From contig OZ245780.1 in assembly GCA_965227905.1 (NCBI GenBank), forward strand, positions 1,054,001 through 1,118,000: 64,000 nucleotides of DNA, given 5' to 3'. Origin of the DNA: CBDDHT01 sp965227905. Its GTDB lineage: Bacteria > Pseudomonadota > Alphaproteobacteria > Rhizobiales > Methyloligellaceae. Of the stretch, positions 17,345 through 25,038 are shown in pieces (the first letter of the stretch is position 1; each line of letters opens with the position of its first letter). A model generated the notes under the pieces. It was not told where the DNA came from. It did no database searches and saw nothing but the letters and a program-made list of their open reading frames with translations. The position numbers were made by a program, and so were the translations under genes.

Positions 17345-17977
17345 ATGGCTGACGAATCGTCGCTAATCGACTACTACGGCAGCGTGCACAGTAGCCGCGT
17401 CTACGGGACAAGCTCCGTCAAATACGTGCGTTTCCTGCGTCCGCAGATTCGTCTTCTGAACCCCAAATCGATCCTCGACTATGGCTGTGGGCAAAGCCGC
17501 TTTCTCGAAAGCCTGGCCCTTGATCCGACACCCGACCTGCTGCGCTACGATCCGGCGATCCCCGACTATGCGACTCCGCCTGCAAGGACCGCCGACCTTC
17601 TCGTCAATATCGATGTGCTGGAGCATATCGACGAGGCAGACCTGGATGACGTTCTTTTGCAAATGCGTCGTCTGTGCGAGGAGGCAATCATTGTTGTCGA
17701 CACATCGCCGGCCAAGCATACGCTGCCGGATGGCCGCAACGCGCATGTAACATTGCGATCCCATGATTGGTGGCGCGAACGGATCGAGCGTCATTTTGGA
17801 CCGGTCTATCCGATACCCGTTCCCCGGCGATCACGTGCGGCATTTCGGACGTGGCAGGGCGATTTGGGGTCGCGCCTCCGGTTCCTTCGCTATCGCGCCT
17901 CTGAAAATCTCGTCTACTACGCCAGGCGACTTGTGGGACGGCACAAGCAAGACTGGAAGCAGAGTACAACAGGGTGA
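17345..17977 (+). CDS. Putative class I SAM-dependent methyltransferase
   Basis: A 210-residue protein with a short Rossmann-type methyltransferase core: motif I SILDYGCGQSRFLESLA at about residues 43-59 and a post-II strand reading LLVNIDVLEHIDEAD, where VLEH is typical of class I methyltransferases. The C-terminal third is basic and Arg-rich, ending without a recognised domain. The frame is open to a GTG at 17288, but ATG 17345 has AGACGAG just upstream. It is inserted between the EIIA and HPr genes, which are normally adjacent, and its stop overlaps the HPr start by 4 bp (GTGA). It is therefore coupled to ptsH. The substrate is unknown. Confidence 0.75.
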   Translation: MADESSLIDYYGSVHSSRVYGTSSVKYVRFLRPQIRLLNPKSILDYGCGQSRFLESLALDPTPDLLRYDPAIPDYATPPARTADLLVNIDVLEHIDEADLDDVLLQMRRLCEEAIIVVDTSPAKHTLPDGRNAHVTLRSHDWWRERIERHFGPVYPIPVPRRSRAAFRTWQGDLGSRLRFLRYRASENLVYYARRLVGRHKQDWKQSTTG

Positions 17978-18273
17978 ATGACGAGCCGACATCGTCCGGG
18001 GACGCGCATGTTGCCGAGGTCTTGATCTGCAACCGCAAGGGACTGCATGCCCGCGCTTCTGCCAAATTTGTCAAATGCGCTGAGCGGTTCGAAGCCGAGG
18101 TCACCGTTGTTCGCGACGGCCAGAGCGTCGGAGGCACATCGATCATGGGTCTGATGATGCTTGCAGCCCGCAAAGGCGACACCGTGACCGTCCAGGCCAA
18201 GGGGCCGCAGGCACGCCAGGCATTGGATGCCTTGATAGAGCTCATAGGGTCGCGTTTCGGCGAGGACGCCTGA
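17974..18273 (+). CDS. ptsH: Phosphocarrier protein HPr
   Basis: A 99-residue HPr. The active histidine is His25 in NRKGLHARASAKF. The regulatory serine for HprK is Ser56 in the GTSIMGLMML stretch. An N-terminal extension of about 10 residues precedes the usual HPr fold. It starts at GTG 17974, overlapping the methyltransferase stop by 4 bp. It receives phosphate from EI (not in this window) and passes it to EIIA proteins such as the one encoded upstream and PtsN encoded near 45.4 kb. Confidence 0.95.
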   Translation: MNDEPTSSGDAHVAEVLICNRKGLHARASAKFVKCAERFEAEVTVVRDGQSVGGTSIMGLMMLAARKGDTVTVQAKGPQARQALDALIELIGSRFGEDA

Positions 18274-18282
18274 CACCATTCT

Positions 18283-18328
18283 CGATATAAATATTTTGAG
18301 ATAAGGATATAAGGATTTCTTTATATCG
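18283..18328. promoter_or_regulatory. AT-rich GATATAA repeat cluster upstream of ahcY (candidate SAH/methionine-cycle operator)
   Basis: Three copies of one element are seen: GATATAA at 18284-18290 and 18306-18312 (22 bp apart, two turns) and its reverse complement TTATATC at 18321-18327. The last two form an inverted repeat with an 8-bp spacer. The outermost arms, CGATATAAA (18283-18291) and TTTATATCG (18320-18328), also match perfectly. The very AT-rich block stands out from its surroundings and lies about 120 bp before ahcY. An ArsR-type regulator such as SahR controls ahcY in several Proteobacteria; assigning this site to it is inference. Confidence 0.5.
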
Positions 18329-18445
18329 TTATTGCATCGTGCTGCCGGAGCCGGTAATAGGGTGCCCAGACAGCGAACTCAGGTCGCCTGCACTATCGAT
18401 AGCGCAGTTCGATCGAGACGCAGCCAATCGTGAAAGGCGGACGCC

Positions 18446-19834
18446 ATGGACTACATCGTAAAAGACATCGAGCTCGCGGACTGGGGCCGAAAAGAAATCG
18501 CAATTGCTGAGACGGAAATGCCTGGTTTGATGGCTGTCCGTGAGGAATATGGTGCTTCGCAGCCGCTCAAAGGCGCGCGGGTGGCGGGTTGCCTTCACAT
18601 GACGATCCAGACAGCGGTCCTTATTGAATCGCTCAAAGCGCTTGGAGCCGACGTGCGATGGTCGTCCTGCAATATCTTCTCGACACAGGATCATGCGGCG
18701 TCGGCGATCGCGGCGAGCGGCACACCCGTTTTCGCTTATAAGGGTGAGACCCTTGAGGAATATTGGGACTATGTTGACCGTATCTTCGACTGGGGCGATG
18801 GCGAGACGGCCAACATGATCCTGGACGATGGGGGCGATGCCACCATCATGGTCATCCTTGGTGCGCAGGCCGAAACCGATCCTTCTGTACTCGACAACCC
18901 TGCGAATGAAGAAGAAGAAGTTCTTTTCGCGACCATCAAGAAGCGGCTGGAGAAGACACCTGGCTGGTTTTCCAAAGTTCGCGATGCGATCCGCGGCGTG
19001 TCGGAAGAGACCACGACCGGCGTGCATCGTCTTTATCAGATGCAGGAGGCAGGGACGCTGCCGTTCCCGGCCATCAACGTCAACGACTCAGTCACCAAAT
19101 CCAAATTCGACAATCTTTACGGTTGCCGCGAGAGCCTCGTGGACGGGATCAAGCGTGCGACAGACGTGATGCTTGCCGGCAAGCTTGCCGTCGTCTGCGG
19201 CTATGGCGATGTCGGCAAGGGGTCTGCGGAAAGCCTGCGTGGTCAAGGCGCCCGCGTCATGGTGACAGAAATCGATCCTATCTGCGCGCTCCAGGCCGCC
19301 ATGGAAGGCTATGAAGTGGCGACCATGGATGATGCCGCACCTGAAGGCGATATCTTCATTACCGCAACGGGCAATAAAGACGTCATTACCGTCGATCATA
19401 TGCGCCAGATGAAGGACCGGGCCATCGTCTGCAACATCGGCCATTTCGACTCCGAAATTCAGGTCCAGGGATTGCGCAATTTCAAATGGCACAATGTGAA
19501 GCCGCAGGTCGACGAGATCGAGTTTCCCGATGGCCGGCGCATGATTCTTCTTGCAGAAGGACGTTTGGTCAATCTTGGCTGCGCCACCGGCCATCCGAGC
19601 TTTGTGATGAGCGCGTCCTTCACCAACCAGGTCTTGGCCCAAATCGAACTTTGGAAAAACCACGAGTCCTACGCCAATGAAGTGACCGTTCTTCCAAAGC
19701 ATCTCGATGAAAAGGTTGCGCAGCTTCATCTGGACCGTCTCGGCGCGAAATTGACAGCGCTAAGCGCCGAGCAGGCCGAATATCTCGGCATACCGGAAAC
19801 GGGACCTTTCAAGCCCGAGCACTATCGGTACTAG
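18446..19834 (+). CDS. ahcY: Adenosylhomocysteinase
   Basis: A 462-residue cytoplasmic S-adenosylhomocysteine hydrolase, which splits SAH to adenosine and homocysteine and so relieves product inhibition of methyltransferases. The N-terminal catalytic region (GARVAGCLHMTIQTAVLIE) and the NAD-binding signature GYGDVGKGSAESLRGQGA are intact. The C-terminus ends with the conserved KPEHYRY needed in the neighbouring subunit's NAD site. Length is normal for the bacterial form with the extra internal segment. It has its own promoter region downstream of ptsH. Confidence 0.98.
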   Translation: MDYIVKDIELADWGRKEIAIAETEMPGLMAVREEYGASQPLKGARVAGCLHMTIQTAVLIESLKALGADVRWSSCNIFSTQDHAASAIAASGTPVFAYKGETLEEYWDYVDRIFDWGDGETANMILDDGGDATIMVILGAQAETDPSVLDNPANEEEEVLFATIKKRLEKTPGWFSKVRDAIRGVSEETTTGVHRLYQMQEAGTLPFPAINVNDSVTKSKFDNLYGCRESLVDGIKRATDVMLAGKLAVVCGYGDVGKGSAESLRGQGARVMVTEIDPICALQAAMEGYEVATMDDAAPEGDIFITATGNKDVITVDHMRQMKDRAIVCNIGHFDSEIQVQGLRNFKWHNVKPQVDEIEFPDGRRMILLAEGRLVNLGCATGHPSFVMSASFTNQVLAQIELWKNHESYANEVTVLPKHLDEKVAQLHLDRLGAKLTALSAEQAEYLGIPETGPFKPEHYRY

Positions 19835-19847
19835 CCACATTAGATGC

Positions 19848-19892
19848 GACGTCGCATGGGGATCGCTATCACGGTCATCCACATGCGATGTC
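19848..19892 (+). terminator. Possible hairpin terminator after ahcY
   Basis: An 11-bp stem (GACGTCGCATG at 19848-19858 with CATGCGATGTC at 19882-19892, one G-U pair) with a 23-nt loop lies 14 bp after the ahcY stop. No T-run follows, so it is at best a weak or Rho-assisted terminator or a 3'-end stabiliser. Confidence 0.3.
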
Positions 19893-19944
19893 AATTGCGG
19901 GATTATCTGCGTAAACTGAGGTAATCTAAGACGATTCGCCCTAG

Positions 19945-20109
19945 CTTATACCAGCGGCGGTTACTATTGCCCCTTTTCACCGGGTGCATTTGTTCTCAGG
20001 TTAGGCGCGTTCTGTGCCGCAGTGCCGGGTACTGCAAGCAGGACGCAACGACGCCTGGGAGCAAATGCACCCGGTGAAAAGGGGCAATAGTGACTACCGC
20101 TGGTATAAG
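19945..20109. repeat. 165-bp near-perfect palindromic element (MITE-like)
   Basis: Left arm 19945-20000 and right arm 20054-20109 are inverted copies of one another, 51 of 56 positions matching by direct reading. The outer termini are CTTATACCAGCGG and its complement. The 53-bp centre carries further, shorter complementarity (GCAGT/ACTGC, GCGTTCTG/CAGGACGC), so the whole element could fold into one long hairpin. There is no gene or transposase inside. It lies between ahcY and divL, ending 82 bp before the divL start. Size and structure fit a miniature inverted-repeat or REP-like element. No second copy was seen in this window. Confidence 0.85.
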
Positions 20110-20191
20110 CGGTCCGCGCGCCGTCCTCGTTTGTCGGCAGTGCGTTGCGTCATTGCGTGCAGGCCATTGGGGGTGGTTTGGAGCGAACGCA

Positions 20192-22747
20192 ATGGTATGT
20201 GGCCCTGGCCACGATAGCGCCGGCTTGAGCTGGCACAGCAGGAATACTGTCGTCGCAACATTGCTTGTGTCGTCGGGCTTGAGTGCGCCTGCATCTGCCG
20301 CGATCCCGAACTTGGAAGAAATGACGACGGACCTGCGAGGGCTCATCATTTTCGGGCTCTGGGCCGGGTTAACGCTTTTTGCCATCGTCATTTCGGCTGT
20401 CGCTATTTTCTCGCGAAACCGCGCGCGCAGGGCTGAAATCCGTGCAAAGGAACGCGGGCAGGCGCTTGATGATGCCCGTGCGAATCTTGAGGCGCTCGTC
20501 ACGGCCGAGCCTCAGGTCTTGGTGCACTGGGACGATGACGGCGTGCCGCGCATCAAGGCCAATACTCTGATCGCCGACCTTGGCGTACCAACCGACCTTC
20601 AAAAATTGCTGAAGCTGGATACATGGCTTGACCGTACTGCCGCCGGTGAGGTCAAATCCCGCTTGTCCATGCTGACGGGCAATGGATCCGGCTTCAATGT
20701 CATGTCGAAGACGTTGGCTGGCAGTTACGTCGAAATCGACGGGCGGGCTTCGGGTGGCGGAACGGTCCTCAAGGTTCGCGATCTCGCAGGACGTCGGCAG
20801 GATTTGGCGCGGGTTGCAGAACAGCATGCGCAATTGGGCAACGAGATTGCGGCACTCCGCTCCGTTCTGGATGCGTTTCCGGCACCGGTATGGTTGCGCG
20901 ATGCGCGCGGCAAGATCGAGTGGGTCAATCGGACCTATTCAAAGGCCGTGGAAGCTGCGAGTTCGGAACAAGTGCTTCGCGATCAAATCGAACTCCTGCA
21001 TTCCAGATCGCGGCAGGCGGCTGAGAAGCACTTGAAAGAGAGCGAGATTTATCGAGGGCAGGCAGAAGGAACGACGGCGGGAAGGGACAAGGTCTACGAT
21101 ACGGTGATCCTCCCTCTCGGTGCCGCGAGTGCCGGATTCGCGATGGATACGCCGGGGGATGAAAGCGGAGACACTGCCAATCGGCTGGAGTCTTATGCAC
21201 AAGCGCTGAACGGAGTAGCCACAGGCGTGGCTGTCTTCGCGCCGGATGAAAGGCTGATTTACTTCAACGATGCGTATTGCACGCTGTTTGCGCTTAATGT
21301 CGATTGGTTGCAGGGACGGCCGCGGCATGGCGAGATTCTCGATCGCCTCCGGGCTCAGAGCGTGTTGCCGGAAGAGGCGAACTACCGGGAATGGAAGACA
21401 AAGCAGCTTGCTCTCGGTGGAAGCGGTGCGCCGGCCGATAACAGATGGCATCTGCCCGATGGCCGTTCGATCCGTGTCGCGGGCAGCAGACGTGAAAGCG
21501 GGGACGCAACATTCTTTTTCGAGGATGTGACGGAACGTCTGGCCCTGCAAAGCCGATATAACTCGCTGTCGCGCGTTCAGAAAGAGACACTCGACAAGCT
21601 TCGAGAGGGTGTCGCGGTGTTTGCGACCGATGGTCGACTTAAGCTTTATAACCCGTCGTTCGCACGGATCTGGTCTCTCGATGACCATGATCTCGATGAG
21701 GAGCCGCACATCGACCAGGTTATCGGGTGGTGCCGAACGCTTTTCGATGACGATTCGGTCTGGGATGATATCAAGCGTGCGGTGACCAGCATCGACTACG
21801 AGCGGCCAGTCCTGGAGCGACAATTGTCGCGCCCTGATGGGAGTATCCTTGCATACTCCGGCTTGCCGTTACCCGACGGCGCGATGCTGCTCACTTATGT
21901 GGATATCACCGACACCAAAAGGGTTGAGGATGCTCTCGTTGAACGTGCGCAGGCATTGGAAGCAGCCGATCAGCTCAAGAATACATTCATCTCCCACATC
22001 TCGTATGAGCTACGAGTGCCGCTGACGAATATTATCGGATTTGCCGAACTGCTGTGGGGCGATGTGACCGGCGAACTGAATGACAAGCAACGCGAATATG
22101 TTTCCGATATCAGGGCATCGAGCGATACGCTTCTCGCGATCATCAACGATATTCTCGATCTTGCGACGATCGATGCCGGAGGGCTCGATCTGAATCTGGC
22201 GCAGGTGGATGTGCAGGAGGTCATCGATGCTGCAATTCTCGGCGTGCGTGAGCGGTTGCAGCATGCAGGGCTCGACCTCGACGTGGAGATCGCGCAAGAT
22301 CTGAACGAGTTGGTCGCGGATCAGAGGCGCGTAACCCAAGTGCTTTACAATCTCCTGTCGAATGCTGCCGGTTTCTCCGAGGAGGGTGGTACAATCCGGA
22401 TCGCCTGCGTCAATGAAGGCAGCGACATCGCGATTTCGGTCTCTGACGAGGGCATTGGTATTCCGTTGGAGAACCAAACAGAGATCTTTGAGAGATTTAT
22501 CAGCCACACACATGGAACCAGCCACCGGGGCGCTGGTCTTGGTCTGTCGATCGTCAAGAGCCTCGTGGAACTTCATGGTGGTGCCATTGCTCTGGACTCG
22601 ACCCCTGGTGAGGGGACAACGGTGACGGTTCGGTTTCCCAAACGACAAATGACGTTGCCAACCGGCGAAGACGACGCCGAGGCGGCGGACACGCTCAGCA
22701 TTCCTTCGATGGCGAGTGACCAGGACTCTTCGACTGCCGCCGCATGA
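20192..22747 (+). CDS. divL: DivL-type PAS-domain kinase-like cell-cycle regulator (Tyr in H box)
   Basis: An 851-residue membrane protein. Two hydrophobic segments near the N-terminus (about residues 18-37 and 49-74) are followed by PAS-like regions (about 220-330, 335-455, 470-580), then HisKA and HATPase_c domains. The phosphoacceptor motif reads SYELRVPLTN: the usual His is Tyr605 (codon TAT at 22004). This is the hallmark of Caulobacter DivL, which binds CckA and DivK in the asymmetric-division pathway. N and G boxes are intact (NLLSNAAGFSEEGG, DEGIGIP, GAGLGLSIVKSL). The frame is open to GTG 20090 inside the palindrome, but ATG 20192 has GGAG 8 bases upstream. Its stop overlaps tsaE by 4 bp. 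Confidence 0.87.
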   Translation: MVCGPGHDSAGLSWHSRNTVVATLLVSSGLSAPASAAIPNLEEMTTDLRGLIIFGLWAGLTLFAIVISAVAIFSRNRARRAEIRAKERGQALDDARANLEALVTAEPQVLVHWDDDGVPRIKANTLIADLGVPTDLQKLLKLDTWLDRTAAGEVKSRLSMLTGNGSGFNVMSKTLAGSYVEIDGRASGGGTVLKVRDLAGRRQDLARVAEQHAQLGNEIAALRSVLDAFPAPVWLRDARGKIEWVNRTYSKAVEAASSEQVLRDQIELLHSRSRQAAEKHLKESEIYRGQAEGTTAGRDKVYDTVILPLGAASAGFAMDTPGDESGDTANRLESYAQALNGVATGVAVFAPDERLIYFNDAYCTLFALNVDWLQGRPRHGEILDRLRAQSVLPEEANYREWKTKQLALGGSGAPADNRWHLPDGRSIRVAGSRRESGDATFFFEDVTERLALQSRYNSLSRVQKETLDKLREGVAVFATDGRLKLYNPSFARIWSLDDHDLDEEPHIDQVIGWCRTLFDDDSVWDDIKRAVTSIDYERPVLERQLSRPDGSILAYSGLPLPDGAMLLTYVDITDTKRVEDALVERAQALEAADQLKNTFISHISYELRVPLTNIIGFAELLWGDVTGELNDKQREYVSDIRASSDTLLAIINDILDLATIDAGGLDLNLAQVDVQEVIDAAILGVRERLQHAGLDLDVEIAQDLNELVADQRRVTQVLYNLLSNAAGFSEEGGTIRIACVNEGSDIAISVSDEGIGIPLENQTEIFERFISHTHGTSHRGAGLGLSIVKSLVELHGGAIALDSTPGEGTTVTVRFPKRQMTLPTGEDDAEAADTLSIPSMASDQDSSTAAA

Positions 22748-24279
22748 GCGCCCATCTCACGATAGACGATGTCGACCTAAAGCGTCTGGCCGACACGGCC
22801 GAGGCGCTTTCACTGGTTCTACGCCCAGGCGATGTCGTAACGCTGTCGGGTGCGCTCGGAGCTGGCAAGACCGAGTTTGCGCGCGCTTTGATCGCGTGCA
22901 TTGGCGGCGAAGCCGGACAGGACGTGTCCAGCCCCACATTCTCGATCGCGCAGTCCTACGAAACGACGCGGATGACGATCACCCACTTCGACTGCTATCG
23001 ACTGCAATCGGCTGACGAGCTTGAAGAGCTTGGCATGGATGATGCCCTGGCCGAAGGGCTGGTGCTTATCGAATGGCCTGAAAGGATTGACGGACTGCTT
23101 GCCGATGACCGGCTTGATATTCGCATTGATGATGGACGAGACCACGATGTCCGAAAGCTGCAACTGAGTGGACAAGGTGCGTGGTCCGGCCGCCTGGAGC
23201 GTTTCACGGCCCTGCAGTCCTTCCTGGCAAGAGCAGGATGGCAGGAAGCGCGTTCCGAGCTGCTGCAGGGCGATGCATCACCTCGTCGCTATGTTCGCCT
23301 GCAACAAGGGACGGATCTGGCGCTCCTGATGGATGCACCGCGCCAACCGGATGGCCCACCCATTCGTGACGGATTGCCCTATAGTGCGATAGCCCATCTG
23401 GCGGAGGATGTGGGCGCATTCGTCGCTGTCGCCCAGGCTCTATCCGAAATCGGCCTGAGTGCACCAAGAATCATCGCGCACGACTTGACGCGCGGCTTTC
23501 TGATTCTGGAGGACCTCGGTGACGTCGTCTACCAAAGCTCGATACCGGCTGGTGCCGATCAAGAAATGCTGACGCGTGCGGCTGTGGATGTGCTGATCGC
23601 AGCTCGCGAAGCACCGCCTCCGGATGCTCTACCGCTTCCAGGAGGAGGTCAGCACAGGCTGCCGCCTTTCGATCGAGGAACGTTTTCCATCGAGATTTCA
23701 CTCCTGTTGGATTGGTTCTGGCCGGCCGTTCATGGCGATGCTGCACCGGACGGATTTGCGGAGTCATTCGATCGCATCTGGGATCCCCTGTTTGCGTCGA
23801 TTCAGAATGACGTACAGGGGTGGCTTTTGCGCGATTATCATTCGCCGAACCTGATATGGCTAGCGGAGCGAACGGGGATTGAGCGGGTCGGTCTCATCGA
23901 TTTTCAGGATGCGCTTCGCGGACCCCTTGCATACGATCTCGTGTCTCTATTGCAGGACGCCCGGATCGATGTGCCGGCAGCGCTTGAAGATGACATGCTG
24001 GATTACTACTGTGCGGCATGTACGACACGTGATCCCCACTTCGACACCGCATCATTCAAGACCAGCTATGCAATCCTTGGCGCACAGCGTAACACGAAGA
24101 TCTTGGGAATTTTCGCGCGCTTGTCAGCCCGCGATGGCAAGCACGGCTATCTGGCTCATATCCCGCGCGTGTCCGGCTATCTCGAACGCAATCTCAATCA
24201 TCCGGCCCTCGGTGAACTCAAGGCATGGTATGACACCCATCTCCCCATTGAAAAACGCTGTATCCAAAATGGACAATGA
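22744..24279 (+). CDS. tsaE: Fusion of TsaE (tRNA t6A ATPase) and AmgK-like sugar kinase
   Basis: A 511-residue two-domain protein. Residues about 1-150 are TsaE: P-loop SGALGAGKTEF and the motif HFDCYRL. TsaE is the ATPase that supports N6-threonylcarbamoyl-adenosine formation on tRNA. Residues about 160-505 are an aminoglycoside-phosphotransferase-fold kinase like AmgK: GDASPRRYVRL, LILEDLGD, catalytic loop LLRDYHSPNLIWL and metal loop LIDFQDALRGP. AmgK phosphorylates the anomeric hydroxyl of MurNAc/GlcNAc in cell-wall recycling. The murU gene follows at 37 bp, which strongly supports that role. The ATGA overlap with divL couples their translation. Such fusions exist in other Rhizobiales. 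Confidence 0.92.
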   Translation: MSAHLTIDDVDLKRLADTAEALSLVLRPGDVVTLSGALGAGKTEFARALIACIGGEAGQDVSSPTFSIAQSYETTRMTITHFDCYRLQSADELEELGMDDALAEGLVLIEWPERIDGLLADDRLDIRIDDGRDHDVRKLQLSGQGAWSGRLERFTALQSFLARAGWQEARSELLQGDASPRRYVRLQQGTDLALLMDAPRQPDGPPIRDGLPYSAIAHLAEDVGAFVAVAQALSEIGLSAPRIIAHDLTRGFLILEDLGDVVYQSSIPAGADQEMLTRAAVDVLIAAREAPPPDALPLPGGGQHRLPPFDRGTFSIEISLLLDWFWPAVHGDAAPDGFAESFDRIWDPLFASIQNDVQGWLLRDYHSPNLIWLAERTGIERVGLIDFQDALRGPLAYDLVSLLQDARIDVPAALEDDMLDYYCAACTTRDPHFDTASFKTSYAILGAQRNTKILGIFARLSARDGKHGYLAHIPRVSGYLERNLNHPALGELKAWYDTHLPIEKRCIQNGQ

Positions 24280-24315
24280 CCGGCGGGATAGACCCGGCGG
24301 GTTGCACAGAAAGAG

Positions 24316-25038
24316 ATGAAGCCGACATCAGCATTCATTTTGGCGGCAGGCTATGGTCAGCGTATGCGGCCTCTGACCGACCATTGTCCCAAGCCCTTGG
24401 TAAAGCTGGGCCGCAAGCCTCTTCTCGACCATGTGCTCGATCGTTTGGTGGATGTCGGCGTTACGGATGCCGTGGTCAATGTCCACTATCTGGCGGATCA
24501 GATCGAACAACATGTCGCGACGCGTGAGACGCCGCGGATCGTAATTTCCGATGAACGAACGGCGCTATTGGATACCGGTGGCGGTGTGAAAAAGGTTCTG
24601 CAGCACTTCGGTGATCGTTGCTTCTTCGTGCACAACTCCGATTCTGTCTGGATCGAAGGCTCGACGGCGGCATTGGAACGTATGTCGGATGCTTGGGATC
24701 CGGAGCGTATGGATGCTCTCTTGCTCTTGGCCGCGGCCAACAAATCTGTCGGCTATTCCGGATCGGGCGATTTTTCCATGAGCCCAGACGGTCGAATTCA
24801 CAGACCGGGCGAAAACGAAGTTGTTCCGTTCGTATTCGCCGGCGTGTCCATCATTCATCCCCGTCTTCTCGACGATATGCCGGACGGAGCGTTTTCGCTC
24901 AATCTGCCGTGGGACCGGGCCATCGAAGCGGAGCGTGTCTTCGGTCTCCGTCATGACGGTATCTGGATGCATGTCGGGACCCCAGAGGCGCTCAAGGAGG
25001 CAGAGAGGTGCCTCGAAGGTGAAATCATCGCCGAATAG
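24316..25038 (+). CDS. murU: N-acetylmuramate-1-phosphate uridylyltransferase (MurU-like nucleotidyltransferase)
   Basis: A 240-residue sugar-1-phosphate nucleotidyltransferase. The nucleotide-binding motif LAAGYGQRMRPLTDHCPKPL is at residues 9-28. Further motifs are NVHYLADQIEQH, TGGGVKKVL and the metal-binding HNSDSVW. With the preceding AmgK domain it would convert MurNAc to UDP-MurNAc, the fosfomycin-bypassing recycling route known in Pseudomonas and Caulobacter. The pairing, not the domain alone, supports the MurU name; another NDP-sugar product remains possible. Its 3' end overlaps the likely addB start by 20 bp. Confidence 0.88.
   Translation: MKPTSAFILAAGYGQRMRPLTDHCPKPLVKLGRKPLLDHVLDRLVDVGVTDAVVNVHYLADQIEQHVATRETPRIVISDERTALLDTGGGVKKVLQHFGDRCFFVHNSDSVWIEGSTAALERMSDAWDPERMDALLLLAAANKSVGYSGSGDFSMSPDGRIHRPGENEVVPFVFAGVSIIHPRLLDDMPDGAFSLNLPWDRAIEAERVFGLRHDGIWMHVGTPEALKEAERCLEGEIIAE

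Noticed and set aside
20090..20191. GTG at 20090 as the divL start
   Set aside because: It lies inside the palindromic element and has no good ribosome site; ATG 20192 has GGAG 8 bases upstream and leads directly into the first hydrophobic segment.
24821..25018. Upstream extension of the addB frame
   Set aside because: It overlaps murU by about 200 bp and has no similarity to AddB; GTG 25019 fits the family length and start.
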